The notes below the pieces were generated by a model, which did not search any database, was not told the origin of the DNA, and saw nothing but the letters and a program-made list of their open reading frames with translations. From Mesorhizobium sp. J428 (GTDB lineage: Bacteria > Pseudomonadota > Alphaproteobacteria > Rhizobiales > Rhizobiaceae), in assembly GCF_024699925.1 (NCBI RefSeq), contig NZ_JAJOMX010000001.1, forward strand, positions 3,324,001 to 3,388,000: a DNA stretch of 64,000 bases. The letters are read 5' to 3'. Position 1 is the stretch's first letter. Every line of letters begins with the position of its first letter. Below are positions 16,641-25,753 of this stretch, in pieces. A program made the translations under genes and the position numbers.

Positions 16641-17477
16641 TCACGCCGCCTTTGCCGCTTTGCGCGCGAGACGGGCCTTGATGCTCTCGACGTCGGCGCG
16701 CGGGGTCGCGGCGAAGAGGGTCTTGGTGTAGCTGTGCTTCGGGTTTGAAAACACCTCCTCGCGCGGGCCGTATTCGACCGCCTCGCCGAAATACATCACC
16801 ATCACGTCGTCGGCGATGTAGCGCACCACCGACAGATCGTGGCTGATGAAGACATAGGTGAGCTGGAACTCGTCCTGCAGGTCGGCGAGAAGGTTCAGCA
16901 CCTGCGCCTGGACGGAGAGGTCGAGCGCCGAGACCGGTTCGTCGAGCACGAGCAGGCTCGGATTGAGCATCAGGGCGCGGGCGATTGCGATGCGCTGGCG
17001 CTGGCCGCCGGAGAACATGTGCGGGTAGCGGTTGAAGTGCTCCGGGCCGAGCCCGACCTTGATGAGCATCTGCATGGCGCGCTCGCGCCGCTCGTCGGCC
17101 GGGACGTTGGTGTTGATCAGCAGCGGCTCGCCGAGCACGTCGCCGATCTTCTGGCGCGGGTTGAGCGAGCCGTAGGGGTTCTGGAACACGATCTGCACCT
17201 TCCGCCGCAACTCCGGCGTCAGCCCGCCCTTTGCGATGTCGACCTTCTGTCCTTCGATCAGCAGGTCGCCCGCGGTCGCCGCGTCGATCATGGTGATGAT
17301 GCGCGCCAGCGTGGACTTGCCGCAGCCGCTCTCGCCGACGATGGCGAGCGTCTTGCCCTTTTCCACGGTGAAGGAGACGCCCTTGACGGCATGCACCACG
17401 CGAGCCTTGGAGAACAGGCCGCCGGGCACGTGATAGTCGCGGACGATGTCGCGGCCTTCGAGGACGACGGTGCTCAT
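16641..17477 (-). CDS. dppF: dipeptide ABC transporter ATP-binding protein DppF
   Basis: A 278-aa ATPase of the oligopeptide/dipeptide importer: Walker A GESGCGKSTLA, signature MFSGGQRQRIAIARAL, Walker B LLVLDEPVSALDLS and the switch His in FISHDLSVV. It is shorter than the roughly 330-aa E. coli protein; the C-terminal oligopeptide-transporter extension is brief (AATPRADVESIKARLARK). It is the last gene of dppABCDF, and its start overlaps the dppD stop by 4 bp. The IS256 remnant follows about 85 bp downstream. Confidence 0.9.
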   Translation of the reverse strand: MSTVVLEGRDIVRDYHVPGGLFSKARVVHAVKGVSFTVEKGKTLAIVGESGCGKSTLARIITMIDAATAGDLLIEGQKVDIAKGGLTPELRRKVQIVFQNPYGSLNPRQKIGDVLGEPLLINTNVPADERRERAMQMLIKVGLGPEHFNRYPHMFSGGQRQRIAIARALMLNPSLLVLDEPVSALDLSVQAQVLNLLADLQDEFQLTYVFISHDLSVVRYIADDVMVMYFGEAVEYGPREEVFSNPKHSYTKTLFAATPRADVESIKARLARKAAKAA

Positions 17478-18346
17478 AGCGGGCCCTCCATGGGCGGCGT
17501 GACGACGGCCGGTGCGGCCTGTTCGAAGATCAGGTCGGAGACGGTCGGCAGCCGGTCGCCGGTGGCGTTGTCGGGAAGGGCGGAGAGCAGGGCGCGGGTG
17601 TAGTTGCTCTTCGGGTTCTCGAAGAGGGTGAGGACGTCCGCCTCCTCCATCTTGCGGCCCTTATGCTGGACGATCACCCGGTCGGCCGTCTCGGCGACGA
17701 CGCCCATGTTGTGGGTGATCATGATCAGCGCCATGCCGTATTTCTCCTGCAGCGAAACCAGCAGGTCGAGGATCTGCTTCTGGATCGTCACGTCGAGCGC
17801 CGTGGTCGGCTCGTCGGCGATGAGCAGCTTCGGATTGCAGGCGATCGCCATGGCGATCATGACGCGCTGGCACTGGCCGCCGGACATCTGGTGCGGATAG
17901 GAGGTAAGCCGCTCCGCCGGATCGGGAATGCCGACGAGCCGCAAAAGCTCGATCGCCCGCTCACGGCGCTGGTGCCGGTCCATGTGCATGTGGAGCCTCA
18001 GCACCTCCTCGATCTGGAAGCCGACCGTGAATGACGGGTTGAGGCTCGCCATCGGCTCCTGGAAGATCATCGCCATGTCCTTGCCGATGATCTTGCGCCG
18101 TTCGGCGTCGTCGAGCTTCAGAAGGTCCGTGCCGGCGAAGCTCATCCTGTCGGCGCGCACCTTGGCCGTCCAGGGCAGGAGGCCCATGACGGCGAGCATC
18201 GACACCGACTTGCCCGAGCCGGACTCGCCGACGATCGCCAGCACCTCGCGCTCGTCGACCTTGAGCGACACGCCGTCGACCGCCCGGAACGGACCCTGCG
18301 CGGTGTCGAACTCGACGACGAGGTTCTCGATTTCAAGGAGTGCCAT
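17474..18346 (-). CDS. dppD: dipeptide ABC transporter ATP-binding protein DppD
   Basis: A 290-aa ATPase with Walker [13 protein letters not shown], signature [16 protein letters not shown], Walker [15 protein letters not shown] and [10 protein letters not shown]. It pairs with DppF to drive peptide import through DppBC. It starts one base after the dppC stop and overlaps dppF by 4 bp, so the ATPase genes are translated together. The signature has Cys (GGQCQR) where Arg or Gln is usual; this is probably neutral. Confidence 0.9.
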   Translation of the reverse strand: MALLEIENLVVEFDTAQGPFRAVDGVSLKVDEREVLAIVGESGSGKSVSMLAVMGLLPWTAKVRADRMSFAGTDLLKLDDAERRKIIGKDMAMIFQEPMASLNPSFTVGFQIEEVLRLHMHMDRHQRRERAIELLRLVGIPDPAERLTSYPHQMSGGQCQRVMIAMAIACNPKLLIADEPTTALDVTIQKQILDLLVSLQEKYGMALIMITHNMGVVAETADRVIVQHKGRKMEEADVLTLFENPKSNYTRALLSALPDNATGDRLPTVSDLIFEQAAPAVVTPPMEGPL

Positions 18347-18347
18347 G

Positions 18348-19265
18348 TCAGCTCCTCTTCAGCTTCGGGTCGAGCGCGTCGCGCAGGCCGTCGCCCATCA
18401 GGTTGATTGCCAGCACCGTGATGAGGATGGCGAGGCCGGGCAGCGTCACCACCCACCAGGCGCGCAGGATGAATTCGCGCGCCTCGGCGAGCATCGTGCC
18501 CCATTCCGGGGTAGGAGGCTGCGCGCCCATGCCGAGGAAGCCGAGGGCGGCGGCGTCGAGGATGGCGGTCGAGAACGACAGCGTCGCCTGCACGATCAGC
18601 GGCGCCATGCAGTTCGGCAGGATGGTCCGGAACATCAGCCTGAGCGGCTTGGCGCCGGCTACCTTGGCCGCGACCACATAGTCCTTGGTCTTCTCCGACA
18701 GCACGGCCGCGCGGGTGAGCCGCACGAAATGCGGCTGCAGCACCAAAGCGATGGCGATCATCGCATTGATGAGGCCGGGACCGAGCACTGCGACGAGGAC
18801 GAGCGCCAAAAGCAGCGACGGGAAGGCGAGGATCACGTCCATCACGCGCATGATCAGCGTGTCGGTGCGCCCGCCGACATAGCCGGCGATGACGCCGAAG
18901 AAGATGCCGACGGTGAGCGACAGTGTCGTCACGATGACGCCGATGAAGAGCGAGAACCGCGCCCCGTAGAGGAGGCGCGAGAGAATATCGCGGCCGACGG
19001 CGTCGGTGCCGAGCAGATAGGCCGAGCGGCCGCCCTCTTGCCAATAGGGAGGCACGAGGATCGCGTCGCGATATTGTTGCTGCGGCAGGTGCGGCGCGAT
19101 CAGCGGCGCAAACAGCGCGAGCACGACGAGGACGACGAAGACCCAAAGGCCGATGACAGCGCCCTTGTTCTCGGAGAAGTAGTACCAGAATTCGGACAGG
19201 CGCTGGCCGAGCGTCACCGCGTGGCGATCGGCTTCCTGGAGGGCCTGGGGTGTGGTGGTTGCCAT
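18348..19265 (-). CDS. dppC: dipeptide ABC transporter permease DppC
   Basis: A 305-aa inner-membrane permease. A cytoplasmic N-terminal segment and the first membrane helix (GAVIGLWVFVVLVVLALFAP) precede the periplasmic loop LLGTDAVGRDILSRLLYGAR, a hallmark of DppC/OppC. The EAA loop (AAKVAGAKPLRLMFRTILPN) contacts the ATPases. About six membrane segments are visible. It is the third gene of the operon and lies 10 bp after dppB. Confidence 0.9.
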   Translation of the reverse strand: MATTTPQALQEADRHAVTLGQRLSEFWYYFSENKGAVIGLWVFVVLVVLALFAPLIAPHLPQQQYRDAILVPPYWQEGGRSAYLLGTDAVGRDILSRLLYGARFSLFIGVIVTTLSLTVGIFFGVIAGYVGGRTDTLIMRVMDVILAFPSLLLALVLVAVLGPGLINAMIAIALVLQPHFVRLTRAAVLSEKTKDYVVAAKVAGAKPLRLMFRTILPNCMAPLIVQATLSFSTAILDAAALGFLGMGAQPPTPEWGTMLAEAREFILRAWWVVTLPGLAILITVLAINLMGDGLRDALDPKLKRS

Positions 19266-19275
19266 GACGCCCTCC

Positions 19276-20280
19276 TCAATGCCGGATGCGCGGGTTGATG
19301 AGGCCGTAAAGCAGGTCCACGATCAGGTTCACCAGCATGATGATCGAGGCGATGATCAGCAGGCCGCCCTGGATGACGGGGTAGTCGCGCTTGAACACCG
19401 AATCGACCATCCATTTGCCGATGCCCGGCCAGGAGAAGATGGACTCGGTCAGGATTGCGCCGGCGAGCATCACGCCGACCTGCAGGCCGATGGTGGTGAC
19501 AACCGGGATCATCGCGTTGCGCAGCGCGTGCACGCCGATGACGCGCAGCGGCGGCAGGCCCTTGGCGCGGGCCGTGCGCACATAGTCCTCGCCGAGCACC
19601 TCAAGCATGGCCGAGCGCGTCTGGCGCGCGATGACAGCGAGGGGGATCGTGCCAAGCACGATCGTCGGCAGGATGAGATGCGAGACCGCGGACCTGAACG
19701 CGCCCTTCTGGCCCGAGATAAGCGAGTCGATCAGCATGAAGCCGGTGACCGGCTGGAAGAAGTAGGAGAAGGAGATGCGGCCCGACACCGGCGTCCATTG
19801 CAGGAAGCCGGAGAAGAAGATGATGAGCAGCAGGCCCCACCAGAAGATCGGCATCGAATAGCCGATGAGGGCCGTGCCCATGACCGATTGATCGATGAAG
19901 GATCCACGTCGGATCGCCGCGATGATGCCGGCCGGGATGCCGAGGATCACCGCGAAGATGATGGCGCAAAGGGAGAGCTCAAGCGTCGCCGGGAACAGCT
20001 TGGCGAAGATGGTGAGCACGGGTTCCTTGGTGGTGATCGACCGGCCGAAATCACCGGTGAGCACATTGCCGAGATAGTCGAGATACTGGATCACGATGGG
20101 CCGGTCGTAGCCGAGCTCGTGCGAGATCTTCTCGTAGCGTTCCGGCGACATCACCCGTTCGCCCGACATCAGCATCACGGGGTCGCCCGGCAGCAGCCGG
20201 ATGAAGGCGAAGGCGACAATCGAGACGCCGATGAAGGTCGGGATCAGGACGGCGAGGCGTCCCAGGAAAAAGCGCAGCAT
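19276..20280 (-). CDS. dppB: dipeptide ABC transporter permease DppB
   Basis: A 334-aa inner-membrane permease with the N-terminal helix RLAVLIPTFIGVSIVAFAFIRLLPGDP, typical of DppB/OppB, and the EAA motif (DYVRTARAKGLPPLRVIGVHALRNA). The C-terminus is GLINPRIRH. About six membrane segments form the channel with DppC. A 133-bp gap holding a strong hairpin separates it from dppA, as often seen when the binding protein is made in excess. Confidence 0.9.
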   Translation of the reverse strand: MLRFFLGRLAVLIPTFIGVSIVAFAFIRLLPGDPVMLMSGERVMSPERYEKISHELGYDRPIVIQYLDYLGNVLTGDFGRSITTKEPVLTIFAKLFPATLELSLCAIIFAVILGIPAGIIAAIRRGSFIDQSVMGTALIGYSMPIFWWGLLLIIFFSGFLQWTPVSGRISFSYFFQPVTGFMLIDSLISGQKGAFRSAVSHLILPTIVLGTIPLAVIARQTRSAMLEVLGEDYVRTARAKGLPPLRVIGVHALRNAMIPVVTTIGLQVGVMLAGAILTESIFSWPGIGKWMVDSVFKRDYPVIQGGLLIIASIIMLVNLIVDLLYGLINPRIRH

Positions 20281-20368
20281 GGCCCACCCAAAGGTCTGTG
20301 CCGGACGTGCGGCCGCGCGGAACGACAGGTCTCGCGAGGTTCATCCGTGCCGGTACGCGCATAGCAAA

Positions 20369-20394
20369 GGGGGCGCCCGTCGCCGGGCACCCCC
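20369..20394 (-). promoter_or_regulatory. intercistronic hairpin between dppA and dppB
   Basis: Arms 20369-20379 and 20384-20394 pair over 11 positions around the tetraloop 20380-20383. In the transcript (minus) sense the only non-Watson-Crick pair is U-G and the loop is GCGA, a GNRA type. No U-run follows, so RNA stabilisation or partial termination after dppA is more likely than full termination. Confidence 0.65.
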
Positions 20395-20413
20395 GCGAGG
20401 ATGCTATGTCAGC

Positions 20414-22006
20414 TTACTCGGCAATGTCGACGCCCGTGAAGGCGTGATGGCCGAGCGGGCTCATCACATAGCCGGAGACCTTCTTGGACATCGGCATCAC
20501 GACGACCGAGTGGTCGAGCGTGACCCACGGCGCCTCGCGCTTGAAGACGACCTGGGCCTCTTCGTAGAGCTTGGCGCGCTCTGCCTGGTCGGTCGAGGTC
20601 TTGGCCTGCGTCACCAGCTTGTCGAACTCCTCGTTGCACCACTGCGCGCGGTTGTTGCCGCCGACCGCGTCGCAGCCGAGCAAGGTGTGCAGGAAGTTGT
20701 CCGGGTCGCCATTGTCGCCGGTCCAGCCGAGGATGACGGCACCGTCGCGGTCCTTGGCCTTCGAGCGGTCGAGATATTCGGCCCACTCATAGGTGACGAT
20801 CTCTGCCGAGACGCCGATGGCGGCGAGGTCGGCCTGGATGATCTCGGCGGCGCGGCGCGCGTCGAGCATGTAGGGGCGCGCAACCGGCATCGCCCAGACC
20901 TTCATCTTCAGGTCCTTGACGCCGGCGGCCTCGAGCGCGGCCTTGGCCGCGGCCGGGTCGTATTTGTCGTCCTCGATCGCGTCGTTGTAGCCCCACATCG
21001 TCGGCGGCATCGGGTTCTTGGCCACGGAGGCCGCGCCCTGGAACACCGCGTCGACGATCGCCTGCTTGTTGATCGCGCCGGCAATGGCCTTGCGGACCTC
21101 GGTCTTGTCGAACGGAGGCTGCATGGTGTTGAAGGCGAGATAGGCGACGTTGAGGCCGTTCTCTTCCATCACCTGCAGGTTCGGGTCGGCCTTCATGGCG
21201 GCGACGTCGGCGGCTGCCGGATACGGCATCACGTGGCATTCGCCGGCCTGGAGCTTCTGGTAGCGGACCGAGGCTTCCTTGGTGATGGCGAAGACGAGGT
21301 CGTCGATCTTCTCCTTGCCCTTCCAGTAGTCCGGGTTCGCCTTGTACTGGATGCGCGCGTCGAGCTGGTAGTCGACGAACTGGAACGGACCGGTGCCGAC
21401 CGGCTTCTGGTTCAGCTGTTCCTTGGTGTTCGCTTCGGCCAGCTTGTCGGCATATTCCTTTGAGACGATCGAGCCGAAATCCATGCCGAGATTGGTGAGG
21501 AACGGAGCTTCCTTCTGCTTCAGCACGAACTTGACGGTCATGTCGTCGACCTTGTCGATCGAGGCGATCAGGTCGGGCATCCCCATGCCGGCGAAATACT
21601 CCCATGCGCCGCCGGTGACGTAGGCGTTGTACGGATTGTCGGCCTTGAGCTGGCGCTCGAAGGAGAAGATCACGTCATCCGCGTTCATCTCGCGGGTCGG
21701 CGTGAAATAGTCGGTGGTGTGGAACTTCACGCCCGGGCGCAGCTTGAAGGTGTACTGCAGGCCGTCGTCGGAGATCTCATAGCTTTCGGCGAGGCCGGGC
21801 TCGATCTCGGTGGTGCCGGCCTTGAACTCGACGAGGCGGTTGTAGACGGGACGAGACGACGCGTCGAACGTGGTGCCGGCGGTATAGAGGGCGGGGTCGA
21901 AACCCTCCGGTGAGCCCTCCGAGCAGTAGACCAGTGTCTTTGCGCTGGCCACGCCGCTCAGGACGGTTGCGGCAAGCAACGCCGCCGCAAAACTCAGTTT
22001 TTTCAT
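20414..22006 (-). CDS. dppA: dipeptide ABC transporter substrate-binding protein DppA
   Basis: About 530 aa, family 5 periplasmic solute-binding protein. The start at about 22006 is chosen because a Sec signal peptide begins there (MKKLSFAAALLAATVLSGVASA); the longer frame up to 22180 adds an unlikely basic leader. Mature motifs fit DppA: CSEGSPEGFDPALYTAGTT, the family signature around LAESYEISDDGLQYTFKLR, and WCNEEFDKL near the C-terminus. It binds di- or oligopeptides and delivers them to DppBC. It is first in the operon and transcribed divergently from the acyl-CoA synthetase. Confidence 0.92.
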   Translation of the reverse strand: MKKLSFAAALLAATVLSGVASAKTLVYCSEGSPEGFDPALYTAGTTFDASSRPVYNRLVEFKAGTTEIEPGLAESYEISDDGLQYTFKLRPGVKFHTTDYFTPTREMNADDVIFSFERQLKADNPYNAYVTGGAWEYFAGMGMPDLIASIDKVDDMTVKFVLKQKEAPFLTNLGMDFGSIVSKEYADKLAEANTKEQLNQKPVGTGPFQFVDYQLDARIQYKANPDYWKGKEKIDDLVFAITKEASVRYQKLQAGECHVMPYPAAADVAAMKADPNLQVMEENGLNVAYLAFNTMQPPFDKTEVRKAIAGAINKQAIVDAVFQGAASVAKNPMPPTMWGYNDAIEDDKYDPAAAKAALEAAGVKDLKMKVWAMPVARPYMLDARRAAEIIQADLAAIGVSAEIVTYEWAEYLDRSKAKDRDGAVILGWTGDNGDPDNFLHTLLGCDAVGGNNRAQWCNEEFDKLVTQAKTSTDQAERAKLYEEAQVVFKREAPWVTLDHSVVVMPMSKKVSGYVMSPLGHHAFTGVDIAE

Positions 22007-22282
22007 AAATAACGCTCCCATTTTTTTACGCTTGAGCCACTGACAGGCTCGCGAAGCCGCATATAAGCATCGAATTCGGAGCATTGGAACTCCCCCCGGC
22101 GTGGCGTTGGGGAATGTTTGAAATCCGTCGGGCGCGCGGCGGGATCGGTGGGAAACGCGAGACTTGCGTGCTTCGGTCATCTCACCCTAGATAGACCCAC
22201 CAAGGATCGATGGCCGTTTGCGGCCGGCATGAAATACAACAAGTCCTGGTGGCACTCTGCCGGGACGTGGAGGGAGCAGGGA

Positions 22283-24490
22283 ATGGCAAAATCGGCAGGA
22301 AAGTCCGGTGCGGGAGCACGGGCCGCTGGCAAGTCGGCGAAGGCCGCTGCGCCGAAGAGCGGTCTCGCGGCGCGCACCAAACCGTCCGACATGAAGAAGG
22401 CGCCCGCCGAAGACGCGAAGAAATCGACGGCAAAGGCGACGGCGGAGAGCAAGGCGAAGCCGGCCGCCGTGCCGGCGAAGGCGAAAGCAGCACCTGTCGC
22501 GAAGGCGAAGCCCGTGGCCGCTGCGAAGGCCAAAGCAGCTCCGGCCACGTCGGCCGCCAAGCTCGCTGTGTCCAAGCCCGCCGCCCCCAAGTCGGCGGCT
22601 AAGGCCGCAAAGCCAGCTGCGGCCGCCGCAGCAGCGGCGCCTGCGAAAGCCGCGGCGAAGCCTGCAAAGCCCGCGCAGAAGCCCAAGGCCGCAAAGTCTG
22701 CGGAGGCGAAGCCGGAGGCCGTGAAGGCGGCCGCTGCGTCTGCCGAGACGCCGGCGGCGGAGACCGTCAAGCCGGCCACCGCGAAGCCCGCCGCCAAGGC
22801 GAAAACCTCGAACAAGCCGACCTCGGCATCGAAGCCCTGGCTGGCGAGCTATCCGAAGGAGATCCCCGCCGAGATCGGTCCGATCCCCTATCAGTCGATC
22901 GGCGATCTGCTGGCGGATTCGGTCAAGAAGTTCTCGACCCGGCCGGCCTTCACCTGCATGGACAAAACGCTCACCTATGCGCAGATCGGCGAGATGGCCC
23001 AGTCCTTCGCCGCCTTCCTGCAGTCCAAAGGACTGCAGAAGGGAGCGCGGGTGGCGATCATGATGCCGAACGTGCTGCAATATCCGATCGCGATGACTGC
23101 GGTGCTGCGCGCGGGCTACACGGTCGTCAATGTCAATCCGCTCTACACGCCGCGCGAGCTCGAGCATCAGCTGAAGGATTCCGGCGCCGAGGCGATCATC
23201 ATCCTGGAGAACTTCGCCCACACGCTCCAGTCCATCGTCGCCAAGACCAACGTGAAGCACGTCGTCGTCGCCGCGATGGGCGACCTGCTCGGCCTCAAGG
23301 GCCATATCGTCAACCTGGTCGTGCGCCGGGTGAAGAAGCTGGTGCCGGCCTGGTCGCTGCCGGGGCACATCAAGTTCAACGATGCGCTCAAGGCCGGCAG
23401 CCGCGCTACCTTCAAGCCGGCGAAGGTCGGTCCGGACGACGTCGCCTTCCTGCAATATACCGGCGGCACGACGGGCGTTTCGAAGGGCGCGACGCTGCTG
23501 CATCGCAACGTGCTCGCCAATGTGGCGCAGAACGACGTCTGGGTGCAGACCGCCTATCTCAAGCGGGCGAAGCCCGACCGGCTGGTCTATGTCTGCGCGC
23601 TGCCGCTCTACCACATCTACGCGCTGACGGTGAACGCGCTGATGGGCATGCAGCAGGGCGCGCAGAACATCCTGATCCCCAACCCGCGCGATATCCCCGC
23701 TTTCGTCAAGGAGCTGGGAAAGTATCCGTTCAACATCTTCCCCGGCCTCAACACGCTGTTCAACGCGCTGCTCAACAATCCCGACTTCCAGAAGCTCGAC
23801 TTCAAGCCGCTGCTGCTGACCTTCGCCGGCGGCATGGCGGCGCAGAAGGCCGTGTCGGAACGCTGGCAGAAGCTCACCGGCTGCATCATCTCGGAGGGCT
23901 ACGGCCTGTCGGAAACGTCGCCCGTGGCGACCGCCAACCGCTTCGACGCGTCGGAGTTCACTGGCACGATCGGCATCCCGATCCCTTCGACGGAGATCAC
24001 GATCCGCGACGACGACGGCAACGACCTGCCGCTCGGCGATGTCGGCGAAATCTGCATCAAGGGCCCGCAGGTGATGGCCGGCTACTGGAACCGCCCGGAG
24101 GAGACCGCGAAGGTCATGACGGCCGACGGCTTCTTCAAGTCGGGCGACATGGGCTTCATGGACACGCGCGGCTACGTCAAGATCGTCGACCGTAAGAAGG
24201 ACATGATCCTCGTCTCGGGCTTCAACGTCTATCCGAACGAGATCGAGGACGTGGCGGCAACCCATCCCGGCGTGCTCGAATGCGCCGCGATCGGCGTGCC
24301 GGACGAGAAGTCGGGTGAAACGCCGAAGCTGTTCGTGGTCAAGAAGGACCCGGCGCTGACCGCCGACGTGCTGAAGGCCTATCTCCGCGAGAACCTGACC
24401 GGCTACAAGGTGCCGAAATACATCGAGTTCCGCACCGACCTGCCGAAGACCAATGTCGGCAAGATCCTGCGGCGCGAGCTGAGAGGTTGA
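22283..24490 (+). CDS. fadD: long-chain fatty acid-CoA ligase with Ala/Lys/Pro-rich N-terminal extension
   Basis: A 735-aa AMP-forming acyl-CoA synthetase that activates fatty acids as acyl-CoA for beta-oxidation. Catalytic core: P-loop QYTGGTTGVSKGATLLH, GYGLSETSPVA, hinge KIVDRKKDMILVSGFNVYPNE, and the catalytic Lys in PKTNVGKILRREL. The first 190 or so residues are unusual: mostly Ala, Lys and Pro in short AKPAA-type repeats, with no fold expected and strong resemblance in composition to histone H1 tails. ATG 22283 follows AGGGAGCAGGG and is preferred over 22118. The core starts near KPWLASYPKEIPAEIG. The gene is divergent from dppA. Confidence 0.9.
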   Translation: MAKSAGKSGAGARAAGKSAKAAAPKSGLAARTKPSDMKKAPAEDAKKSTAKATAESKAKPAAVPAKAKAAPVAKAKPVAAAKAKAAPATSAAKLAVSKPAAPKSAAKAAKPAAAAAAAAPAKAAAKPAKPAQKPKAAKSAEAKPEAVKAAAASAETPAAETVKPATAKPAAKAKTSNKPTSASKPWLASYPKEIPAEIGPIPYQSIGDLLADSVKKFSTRPAFTCMDKTLTYAQIGEMAQSFAAFLQSKGLQKGARVAIMMPNVLQYPIAMTAVLRAGYTVVNVNPLYTPRELEHQLKDSGAEAIIILENFAHTLQSIVAKTNVKHVVVAAMGDLLGLKGHIVNLVVRRVKKLVPAWSLPGHIKFNDALKAGSRATFKPAKVGPDDVAFLQYTGGTTGVSKGATLLHRNVLANVAQNDVWVQTAYLKRAKPDRLVYVCALPLYHIYALTVNALMGMQQGAQNILIPNPRDIPAFVKELGKYPFNIFPGLNTLFNALLNNPDFQKLDFKPLLLTFAGGMAAQKAVSERWQKLTGCIISEGYGLSETSPVATANRFDASEFTGTIGIPIPSTEITIRDDDGNDLPLGDVGEICIKGPQVMAGYWNRPEETAKVMTADGFFKSGDMGFMDTRGYVKIVDRKKDMILVSGFNVYPNEIEDVAATHPGVLECAAIGVPDEKSGETPKLFVVKKDPALTADVLKAYLRENLTGYKVPKYIEFRTDLPKTNVGKILRRELRG

Positions 24491-24547
24491 TCCTTCTTCC
24501 GCAGGAGGCCGCTGCGGCTTTGCGCTGAATCAAGGCGTTGCGGGCCG

Positions 24548-24579
24548 TTGGTCGTCACGGTGGCTGTCGTGACGACCAA
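24548..24579. repeat. perfect 12-bp inverted repeat
   Basis: TTGGTCGTCACG (24548-24559) and its exact complement (24568-24579) flank an 8-nt loop. The repeat lies between the acyl-CoA synthetase stop and the small gene at 24592, ending 12 bp before that start. There is no U-run, so it may be an operator or an RNA hairpin hiding the ribosome binding site rather than a terminator. Confidence 0.65.
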
Positions 24580-24591
24580 TGGGGCAGGACC

Positions 24592-24771
24592 ATGAACAGG
24601 GAATGGCACGAGGCGCACCCGCTTGCGCGCAATGCGACGTTCGAGGAGCGCCTCGAATGGCACAGGCAGCACCGCGAGCAATGCGGCTGCCGCGAATCGC
24701 CGGCGAACATCCTGAAAGAGCTGGAGAAGCGCGGCCTGCTTGGACCTCGCGCTACTCGCAAGAACGGCTGA
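24592..24771 (+). CDS. conserved small protein
   Basis: 59 aa, starting MNREWHEAHPLARNATFEER after GGGGCAGG. It is charged, with a central HRQHREQCGC segment and no membrane helix or signal. Small proteins of this look are common and uncharacterised in Rhizobiales. Its stop is followed within 5 bp by the hydrolase start, so the two are probably co-transcribed. Function unknown. Confidence 0.65.
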   Translation: MNREWHEAHPLARNATFEERLEWHRQHREQCGCRESPANILKELEKRGLLGPRATRKNG

Positions 24772-24776
24772 CCCGC

Positions 24777-25742
24777 ATGCCGTCGCGCCGCGCCGTGCTT
24801 CTGGGAGCCGCCGCGGCCGGCGTTCTGGCAGGCGGCGGCGTCGCGACGGCTTCTTTCCGGCGGACGCTGGCGGCAGCCGAGGCGCGCATCTCCCAGGGCA
24901 GCTCGACCATCGAAACCCGCCTTGGGACGATAGAATGGGGTGAGGCGGGCACCGGCGCGCCGATCCTGATGATCCACGGCACGGGCGGCGGCTTCGACCA
25001 GGGGCTGGCCTTCTGCCGCCGTCTCAGCGCCGACGGCTTCCGGATCATCGCGCCGTCGCGTTTCGGCTATCTGCGCAGCACCTATCCCGATGATCCGAGC
25101 TCGGCGCGGCAGGCGGATGCGTTCGTGGACCTGCTCGACCATCTCGGGATCGACAAGCTGCCCGTCGCGGGCGGCTCGGCTGGTGCGTTGTCGGCGATCG
25201 AGTTCGCCATCCGCCATTCCGACCGGTGCAGCGCGCTGATCGCGATCGTGCCGGCTTCATATGCTCCAGAGCGGCCGAGCTTCCAGCCGATGAGCTGGTG
25301 GCAGGAGAAGACGATGCGGGCGATGCTGGAGTCCGATCTGCTTTTCTGGGCCGCTCTGGGGATGGCGCGCGATACGATGATCGGCACGATGCTCGCGACC
25401 GACCCGGCCCTGGTCTCGGCGGCATCCGCCGCGGAACGGGCCCGCGTCGACGAGATCCTCTCCGGCATCCTCCCTGTCAGCCGCCGCAGCCGCGGGCTTA
25501 TGAACGACGCCCGCCTCGCCTCCGACCCGGCGCGGTCGGAGCTTGAGCGCATCCGCGCGCCGACGCTCGCCACATCAGTGGAGGACGACCGTTTCGGCAC
25601 GGCCGACGCGGCGCGCCACATCGCGCGCGAGATTGAAGGCACGCGACTCGTCGTCTATCCGACCGGCGGACATGTCTGGGTGGGTCACGACGAGGAATTG
25701 TTCGCGGAGGTCGCACGCTTCGTCCGCGGCCTGCCGACATAG
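24777..25742 (+). CDS. alpha/beta-hydrolase, exported
   Basis: A 321-aa alpha/beta-hydrolase fold protein. ATG 24777 gives an N-terminal export signal (MPSRRAVLLGAAAAGVLAGGG, Tat-like or Sec). The oxyanion motif is IHGTGGGFDQG. The nucleophile elbow is GGSAGALS (Ser of GxSxG), the acid Asp is in VEDDRFG, and the catalytic His is in GGHVWVGH. The triad is complete, so it should be active as an esterase or related hydrolase; the substrate is unknown. It follows the 59-aa gene by 5 bp. An in-frame extension to 24579 runs across that gene and is rejected. Confidence 0.8.
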   Translation: MPSRRAVLLGAAAAGVLAGGGVATASFRRTLAAAEARISQGSSTIETRLGTIEWGEAGTGAPILMIHGTGGGFDQGLAFCRRLSADGFRIIAPSRFGYLRSTYPDDPSSARQADAFVDLLDHLGIDKLPVAGGSAGALSAIEFAIRHSDRCSALIAIVPASYAPERPSFQPMSWWQEKTMRAMLESDLLFWAALGMARDTMIGTMLATDPALVSAASAAERARVDEILSGILPVSRRSRGLMNDARLASDPARSELERIRAPTLATSVEDDRFGTADAARHIAREIEGTRLVVYPTGGHVWVGHDEELFAEVARFVRGLPT

Positions 25743-25753
25743 ACGCCGCCGGC

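Noticed and set aside
22187..24265. 692-aa open frame on the minus strand
   Set aside because: It is antisense to the acyl-CoA synthetase, rich in Arg, Asp, His and Val from GC-biased complement codons, and shows no family motif.
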